Below are positions 58,001 to 64,000 of a stretch of 64,000 nucleotides of DNA, piece by piece. A program made the position numbers and the translations under genes. The stretch is taken from the NCBI GenBank assembly GCA_036852015.1, contig JAANDG010000511.1:42594-106593 (forward strand). The letters are read 5' to 3'. The stretch is from Pelodera strongyloides (taxonomy: Eukaryota > Nematoda > Chromadorea > Rhabditida > Rhabditidae). The notes beneath the pieces are model-generated. The model was not told where the DNA came from, did no database searches, and saw only the letters and a program-made list of their open reading frames with translations. Positions within the stretch are counted from its first letter, which is position 1, and each line of letters starts with the position of its first letter.

Positions 58001-61000
58001 ACGCAACATATAGATAGTGGGTCACATTCAACTGTAGCTTGATCTAGTCTACAAAAGAATTGAACAACTTTCTGATGAGTGTATATATATCATACACATA
58101 CAAGTACATAGTCACATGTATCATTGGTTAAAGTTAATAATTCCAAATTTCATATGCGTCATTAGTAATCAGCACTCACTTGATTAGGATTACATTTGCA
58201 GCTCGGGTCTGGGCTCGTTGATGCTCTCCGGCTTTTTGCAGCAGACGCGCGCATCTCGCAGCGAGAAATTGCTTCGGCGCCGCGATCAGCTTGCTCGTCG
58301 GGCCCTCTTCAAGAAGCTGCACGGCTTCCTCAAACTTTCCCAGTGCCTCCAGTACGATGGCCATCAGTTCGACTTCTGAAAAATACGTTTGTAACTTATA
58401 AGTCATACCATACTATAACGCTCAAGTTTCAAGTTCATACTTAAGCCCTGTGCACGGCAGCGCGCAAATATAGTATTGGGTCTGGTATGTTAAGCTAGCT
58501 AGCTGCCGGGGCAACATGTATCGCTGATACGTTTCACGCATTGGCATATTGGCAATGGCTAAACAGCCTCCGAGTTAAGAAATTACGACCAGTTACTATG
58601 TAATACGTACTACGCTTCATCGTTCACATTACAATAATAGGAAAACCCGATCGATAATGAAAAATAAAAGTCGTGAGTTTGTAGCTAACCTGGACCAGCA
58701 CTATATCCCTTCTCCTTGATTTGTTTTTCGATCATCTTCTCCGCCAACGGATACAGCATTTTTTCGCCCATTGATGGATTTTCAATTGCCTAAAGGTATT
58801 GTTACAGACCTGGCAACGAAAAACTCAATTTGGTTAGTTGATAATCGGCTATCATATTCCGTAAGTAAATGAGATAAAGCAATTACCTGCATCACAATAC
58901 TCATAACAGCCCAGAAATAGTAGGGAGATGTAGCCGACCCAGTTTCCTTGAACAAACGCATGGCGACCTGAAGGATAAAGTGAATTCGTATATGAAACAA
59001 AGTCTAGCTTGTCGAGTTCAAGTCAAGGAAACATATGAGGACATATATTCCGTGCAACCGTGAGTAAATGGAGGCAGGGCATAAACCTGGCCGGTGAGTC
59101 CGGAGGTGGTCCGCGAAATTTCTCTATTTTTGATACGTTTCTGGTAAATTTCTCGTACCACCTCCGAGATTTCCCATGTCTAATATTCTAATCGGGAGGT
59201 GGTTCAGCCATGATACCTCCAAATGTATGCAATATTCTAATTCCGGTGGTGGTTCACCGATGAGCTCGCTGGCGGGCTTAGGCTATCGCTATGAATGGAG
59301 GTGGTCTGTTTAGCTTGGCGTTATTGTTTACGATGAGATGCACAACGACGGTTCATTCAAATACACAAGAAATACAACATACAACTGGTAATGGCCTACG
59401 GAGACGGCCAACTTCAACCCAAACCGGAGGTATATTGTGCTGGTAAGAAAAAAATATCAGTATAACAAACCTGCTGTTGATGCTTATATTGTCTGACTCG
59501 CACATGAGCCATGAACAGATGAGCGAGATGAGATTCAGTGGGAGCAATTGCACACTGTCTCTCATAAATTGTCACGATACGCTCGGGCACACAAGCCTCC
59601 TGAATTATCAATAAATTCAGCAAACCACAAATATTAGGGCGCGTTTAAGATGGCCGAAAGAAAGAAAAAAATGTGTTTTCGGCCGTTCAGGTTGGCCGAA
59701 AAGAAAATTTTTAATACTAAGGGAAAATGAAAAAATACAGTAATTTTTTTCGGGTTTTGTCTGCGTCTCTTGTCTTTGCATTGTCTTTCGAAAGTTTTCT
59801 TTTCGGCCAACCTGAACGGCCGAAAACCTATTTTTTTCTTTCTTTCGGCCATCTTAAACGCGCCCTTACGCTTTTTTCAGCAATATTACAATTTTATAAT
59901 TGAAAGCATCAGCAAAACACAGCCGTGAAGTAGGTTGCAGGAGTTAGACTAAACAATTATCAAAATTGATCAAAAATGTGAGCCCCCATAAGTTACCATT
60001 TCACACCCCGATTCAATCCATTCACCACACAACCTTCGCTCCTCGCCATATAGCACAAGAAAAACATGCTTCCTTGATAGCCGATAGCTAAGAGAACAAA
60101 AACTGGTTCTGTGGGCTTGTAAGCTCAACTAAATTTGTGACACCCAAAACAAAACCTGTTCGGCAACAAACAAAACACAAGAAGTTTTTATTGAAAAGAA
60201 AGTTATGGGAAGCAACCAAGTACTTGATTGATGCTGTATCTGATTTATTATATTAATGTGTGACTAGAGTAGTAATAAAATGACCTCTCTGCAAGCAATG
60301 TTTGCTGATTTTTTAACACAATTATTGATGTCTGTCCGACTTTAATAATTTGCGATTATTAAAATTGATATTCTACATAACTACTCTGTTTTTACACAAG
60401 CACTTTATTATTTTTCTTATTTTCTTATTTTTCTTATTTTTCGCAAAACCGTGAATGGTTTTTTCTTACTCTTGCGCTATAAAAAGCTTAACGTACCCTG
60501 TAACAATGAGTGAAGGCAGTGAGAGTATGGTCGTCTAAAGCGCCGTCCTGTGTGGAAATTTCGGCTTCATCTAGAAGAGTCCATGCCTCTTGCATTCGGT
60601 CCATACGGATCATTGCAAGAGCCTTCAGTACCTAAAATAGTAATATATAGTATATCCATCCTGTTAGGGAAATGACCTCGAAACGTATATCTAAACACTA
60701 GTTATTTCCTGTTCCTAATTAGTCTCTGTTGAGTCATTTACCACTTTCGTATATGAACTACTAGCATACGAACTAATGAATATAACGTGCTAGGATTTGT
60801 ACATAGCAGGTTCAGTGTGGGAGTCAATTGGGGAACTGACTACCGCACGTCGACAGTATCTTCAATAAAGACTAAGTCTTCGCCGTGTGTTCTCCACACA
60901 CCACACTCTACACTACACAGGCCGCAGCTACAACGCATCCCATCCCCGAGCACGAATGTCGCAACAAAAGTTTTCATACACATATATCTAAACCAACTCC

Positions 61001-61296
61001 GCTTACCCTAGCACAGGCAGTCCCGGGATGCTTTTTGAGCACTTTATCTGCCTCCTGCAGAGCCTTCTTATTGTTGCCAACATCGATGCAATCTGTAAAA
61101 CGGATTCATAGGCTACATTCAGTGCGTTAACTTGCGAATTGGGCAAATGTGTTGGACACTGCGGCTAACCGTTGAGAAACTACAGGCGCGCTCCCCTATC
61201 TGAATTCCGCAATCTCACGATTAAAGACATAATGGAAAAGTTCTCTATACCGTATATTGGCCGCAGCCTTCTCTCGATGACACTGTGGCTCGCCAT
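49053..61296 (-). CDS. NAA25: NatB acetyltransferase auxiliary subunit NAA25 (CRA-1)
   Basis: TPR-type subunit that anchors the NatB catalytic subunit to ribosomes for acetylation of Met-Asp/Glu/Asn N-termini; the C. elegans relative CRA-1 is known from meiotic synapsis. There are 25 exons (899 residues): 61296-61251, 61092-61007, 60631-60497, 59599-59471, 58967-58887, 58789-58690, 58375-58180, 57976-57893, 57487-57345, 56872-56782, 55502-55412, 55244-55049, 54685-54575, 54394-54325, 53980-53881, 53585-53548, 52783-52707, 52075-51963, 51871-51779, 51657-51505, 51161-50992, 50583-50551, 50364-50259, 49605-49465 and 49169-49053. Family landmarks are [71 protein letters not shown] and [11 protein letters not shown]. 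The length is close to the family norm. Every junction has GT-AG except 51963/51871, where no AG acceptor is present. Introns hold at least seven mobile elements. Confidence 0.95.
49405..49445 (+). repeat. (GA)n tract in NAA25 intron
   Basis: Short GA repeat about 20 bases from the exon 24 donor. Confidence 0.85.
51405..51436 (+). repeat. Retroelement-like 3' tail in NAA25 intron
   Basis: TTCATTGTGTTATTTAATAA followed by ATAAATAAATAAA; compare 40487-40550. Confidence 0.5.
52495..52562. repeat. Perfect 31-bp hairpin in NAA25 intron 17
   Basis: Arms 52495-52525 and 52532-52562 are exact complements (AGTAAGGGTAGATCTTCGAG opens the left arm), separated by the six bases CCCGGA. The flanks on both sides share AATATAAATAG and AAAAAGAACAATT, so the hairpin sits inside a diverged direct repeat. 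Confidence 0.97.
52994..53073 (+). repeat. Three-unit 27-bp tandem repeat
   Basis: Three exact units containing TTTTCTTATTTTCTACTATG, in NAA25 intron 16. Confidence 0.95.
53326..53456. mobile_element. AGGCC-type MITE flanked by CAG, complete copy
   Basis: 131 bases. Left AGGCCATATTCATCACTCAA, right GTGGTGAATATGGCCT, with CAG on both sides. The interior has GGGGAATTCCCCG and the GTCTTTTTCTCTGCGTGTCT segment seen in other copies. In NAA25 intron 16. Confidence 0.85.
54100..54269. repeat. TTAA-MITE copy in NAA25 intron 14
   Basis: Left ACAGCGAAATACCATCCGG, right AACCGGCCGGTATTTCGCTT. It is 56 bases from exon 14. Confidence 0.85.
55671..56679. mobile_element. 1-kb AGGCC-type element flanked by CAG
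   Basis: Terminal inverted repeats of about 42 bases: AGGCCGGTTCCACCAACATT at the left and AATGTTGGTGGAACCGGCCT at the right, each followed inward by TCAGAGCGCACGGAACTTCC or its complement. CAG flanks both ends. Subterminal copies of AACGGAAGTTCCGTGC recur inside. It has no transposase-like frame, so it is non-autonomous. A run of about 23 C sits at 56164-56186. It fills most of NAA25 intron 10. Confidence 0.9.
56936..57164. mobile_element. 229-bp Harbinger-like MITE, copy 1
   Basis: Terminal inverted repeats GGGCGCGTTTAAGATGGCCG and complement, with further complementary sequence around GGCCGTTCAGGTTGGCCGAA. It is flanked by the 3-base direct repeat TAA (56933-56935 and 57165-57167), typical of PIF/Harbinger insertion. 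NAA25 intron 9. Confidence 0.92.
59050..59310. repeat. GGAGGTGGT repeat in NAA25 intron
   Basis: Variants of GGAGGTGGT and ACCACCTCC with CCGCGAAATTTCTC and TGATACCTCC. It looks like a decayed inverted element. Confidence 0.45.
59637..59865. mobile_element. 229-bp Harbinger-like MITE, copy 2
   Basis: Same length and nearly the same sequence as 56936-57164, but with the asymmetric middle in reverse orientation. Flanked by TTA on both sides. NAA25 intron 3. Confidence 0.92.
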
Positions 61297-61986
61297 ATGT
61301 ATTACCTGAAAAGGGCGAATGAGTTCGTGTAAAAGCATCAATACGGATCGGATTGAAATGAATGTGCGCGCGCGGCGGCAATGGAAACGAACGAAAAATG
61401 TAGATTTGGGTCAAATTGGTGGGGGGTGGTTTCTATAAAACACTCCAATCCAGAAAAATGTATGAAAAGTGTACGAAAAATAAATCGATATTGGATCCTG
61501 CAATTTTTTCATTCTACGAAATATTTCGCGTTTTAGGAGTTTTTGTTCCTGAGCATGAGCTTGTCAATTTCACGGATAGAACGTTGTTTTATTGTACATT
61601 CAGTAAATAGAAACTAGTGTTAATATTGTGGCCCTCGAATTCCCCCCAAAATTCCTTCGATGCGTCGCAAATACTGTAGGAGGACCACGGTTGTGCAGTG
61701 TATTTTCTTTTGAAAATGACACTGCATCGCGGTTACTGTGGTTACTCCGAAATTATTCGCATTTTTTTTTAAATTAAACACAACCAAGTTTTCGTTGATG
61801 CATTGTTGTTCCTGTTGGATGCATTATAGCAACCTAAATATACCCGTGCTCAATCCAGCTGGAAAATTCCTGTATAGAGCCATTTATAAAACTATTGGCA
61901 GCTCAGAATATTGCAGCTTGAAGCGACTCAATTGTTGTTTGATCAGCGGTGTTTGTCTATTTTTTACATGCGATCTATTTCAGGTT
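61297..61986. promoter_or_regulatory. Divergent intergenic region, NAA25 and UBE2O-like
   Basis: About 690 bases separate the two start codons, which point away from each other, so both promoters must lie here unless the first exons are further out. I see no clear core element. A TTTCAG acceptor at 61983, three bases before the UBE2O-like start, suits trans-splicing. Confidence 0.5.
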
Positions 61987-63893
61987 ATGGATACAAGTAC
62001 GGGTACAGATCTCAATCACAGTTCGGAAATAGGTAGGCTTAAACACAATTCAGGCTATAAATCTATGCGTAATATTACGCATCAACCATCTCCGGATTGG
62101 CTTTGACCATCTCCGGAGGCAAATGCAAATATATAGATTTGGGTGAAACGTATCAGTGGTAATTTACGGTTCGACTCTCAACTAAGCGACCATCTCCGAA
62201 ATTACGCATGGAAATTATAGCCTGACACAATTCGAGGTCTGTATTTCCTCTGCGTAGAGTATTATGATCGCTGCTTTGGGAAATAAAGTATTCACTTATG
62301 TAATGTTGTAATATACTTGAAAGATTGAAGCCAATTGTTCCAGGAGGTGCAGGTACCCCAAAATGCCATCGAAATAAGCGAAAATCCAAGTCCTCATCGG
62401 AGAATCTAGTAAGTTTGTGTCATCGATCTTATTCGGTAAAATCTAAGAACAAAAGTGATATTACACAGTGAAAATAAAGATGTAGCCAAGGCAAACATAG
62501 TGGTAAGTTAGGGATTATGTTATCTTTTTGTCAGCACTGTCGATCAAAAATTATATTTAGGTGAAAATAAACGATTTTACTCGCCCTAATGCAGAGAAAG
62601 AAGACTTGGTGGTCGTCTTAAAAGGTGAACATGCTCGACTCGCCTATGTCACAGATGTACGTTTGTTTTCTGCATTTATTTACCTTTCTCATAATTCAAC
62701 GATCCGCAACGGCGCAACGTAACATAGCCCCAAGGTACATTTAAGATGGGAAAGTTTGAAGAATTCCGGAAAAAAATAGTTAGAATCTTCGAGCTTAGTA
62801 CGACTACCGATAAGACAGGGACAGATGTAAACCAAAACTTTATGTCAACGTTTCACCTTTCGGCATCATCAGGACAAGGAATAAATACCTGTAATCAAAC
62901 ACACTATATTGAACTCGAAACAAGTATACGAGCATGGTTGAGAGTTGAAAGAGAAAAAGAAGCTGTTATTTACTGTAGACTAATTCACTAATTTGTTGCC
63001 AGTTTTCAGATTGATCACAAATTGAGGAATAATCCTATGTATGAACATATGCAAGGCGGTGTACTTACAGTGGAACTTTTACCGTCAGGTTACCATCTAA
63101 AAAGGAGTGTCGAAGAGGTTTTTATTAAGATTTCTTTATTTTCATGTTTGTTATTTGTCTTAGTTTATGGCGGTGCGTCTGTCTTACTTGTATTCTGTGT
63201 TTTTTTTTTTACATAACATTGTTCAGGCACTCGTCGTAGATCGAGGCTTTAGCGTTGGCGAAACTGTCGTGAAATTTATCAACGAGCACATAAATAGTGG
63301 AGATGAAAGCTTAGTTTCTCATCGATTTCGGAAAAATGGGATGATTGGACAAATTACTAATGTTCGGGTGAGTGATATAAAATAAAACTACTCGATTTCT
63401 CTAAACTGACTGATCTTTGACAGCCAGTGTGCGTTGTGATCCGTGTACATATATTATAAAGTACTTTTAAGGCATTAAAGCGTTTTGAAACCATACCTCA
63501 CAACTATACGCGAATTGAGTGCCATTTAGTGACTTTCTGGCACATTGGCATACAAATTCGTAATGTAATGCAAAAGTAATGCAAATGCATTTGCACATCA
63601 TTACCCTTTCTTACGCAAATCGCTAACGTAGTTTATCAAAAGTCCACCTTTTCACCATCATTTAATTCGGAATTAGTGACACAATAACCTAAATCGATCT
63701 ATTTCTAGACGGTGGGCGACGTGCTGGCGCTTCCAACAAAGGACCTTGTGGTCCGAAATGTTGATCTGTCACGATCGTCTCCTGTAGAACTTATAAACTT
63801 CAACTCGGCACATAACTACTTTTTATACGAAAACTTCATTGGTGACTTGCGCGATGTGCAAACGGAGGTCACTCTGTCGTATAGAGGAATGAG
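61987..63893 (+). CDS. UBE2O: UBE2O-like ubiquitin-conjugating enzyme, N-terminal part
   Basis: UBE2O is a large hybrid E2/E3 ubiquitin enzyme; its conserved N-terminal regions bind substrates and the catalytic UBC domain is C-terminal, outside this window. Exons 61987-62032, 62344-62408, 62561-62656, 62728-62964, 63010-63117, 63227-63367 and 63709-63893 (or slightly further, to a second donor at about 63904) keep phase and encode the first 292 or so residues. The start MDTSTGTDLNHSSEIGG leads to a basic/serine linker (KRKSKSSSENL). Segments matching UBE2O's first conserved region are GGVLTVELLPSGYHLKR, NGMIGQITNV, NYFLYENFIGDLRDV and EVTLSYRGMRC, in the right order and spacing. An alternative exon at 62469-62502 has good splice sites. 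It would require reading exon 2 in another frame, with no start codon visible. Confidence 0.75.
62045..62235. repeat. Repeat shared with 14155-14545
   Basis: In UBE2O-like intron 1: ATGCGTAATATTACGCATCA, CCATCTCCGGAGGC, GTGAAACGTATC and CGACTCTCAACTAAGCGACC in the same order as the earlier copy. Confidence 0.65.
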
Positions 63894-64000
63894 GTGTGGC
63901 AGTGTGGCTTTTTTTATCTTCTTGCTTCATTCTTGCTTAGTTCACATTTCAACAGTTCTATTATCTCATAATCTCATGAAGTCAAAAAGTGACAATAATA

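Noticed and set aside
62469..62502. Extra UBE2O-like exon (ENKDVAKANIV)
   Set aside because: Splice sites are good, but using it forces exon 2 into a frame with no visible start; the model without it runs from a clear ATG. Could be an alternative exon.
1..64000. CRISPR arrays, bacterial operons, viral genes, ribosomal RNA
   Set aside because: No regularly spaced identical repeats, no prokaryote-like gene packing, no capsid, polymerase or rRNA signature found by reading; all clear genes are intron-rich nematode genes.

Overview
This is nuclear DNA of a nematode, almost certainly a Caenorhabditis species other than a copy I can name. The signs are short introns with a TTTTCAG-type acceptor, likely trans-splice acceptors just before start codons, a supplementary-type nuclear receptor, TTAGGC telomere-like repeats, and a very dense load of short inverted-repeat transposons. 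All gene models below were built by hand from splice sites and reading phase; none was checked against transcripts or databases.

Layout. 2501-8772 (+): a 742-residue nuclear hormone receptor with a complete DNA-binding domain, a ligand-binding region and a long glutamine-rich tail. 9651 to about 20486 (-): a small single-pass membrane protein with an acidic tail, convergent with the receptor. 24515-25396 (+): a small secreted cysteine-containing protein. 26365-27416 (+): a 103-residue orphan. 27417-38586: about 11 kb in which I find no convincing gene, only repeats. 38587-40114 (+): a precursor of the crustacean hyperglycemic hormone / ion transport peptide family, the most interesting small gene here. 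41883-44690 (+): an HMG-box protein resembling Maelstrom, a piRNA-pathway protein. 45449-46362 (+): a 127-residue orphan. 49053-61296 (-): NAA25, the auxiliary subunit of the NatB N-terminal acetyltransferase (known as CRA-1 in C. elegans), 25 exons and 899 residues. 61987 to past the window end (+): the N-terminal part of a UBE2O-like ubiquitin-conjugating enzyme, divergent from NAA25.

The genes do not form a pathway; the window is an ordinary chromosomal neighbourhood of unrelated genes. What stands out is the repeat fraction. There are about 25 copies of a TTAA-flanked palindromic element carrying CCGGCCGG and octamer-like ATGCAAAT motifs, elements flanked by CAG trinucleotides, a pair of 229-bp Harbinger-like elements in one gene, GCGCAC-rich repeats, and several long perfect hairpins. 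Many sit in introns of the genes listed above.
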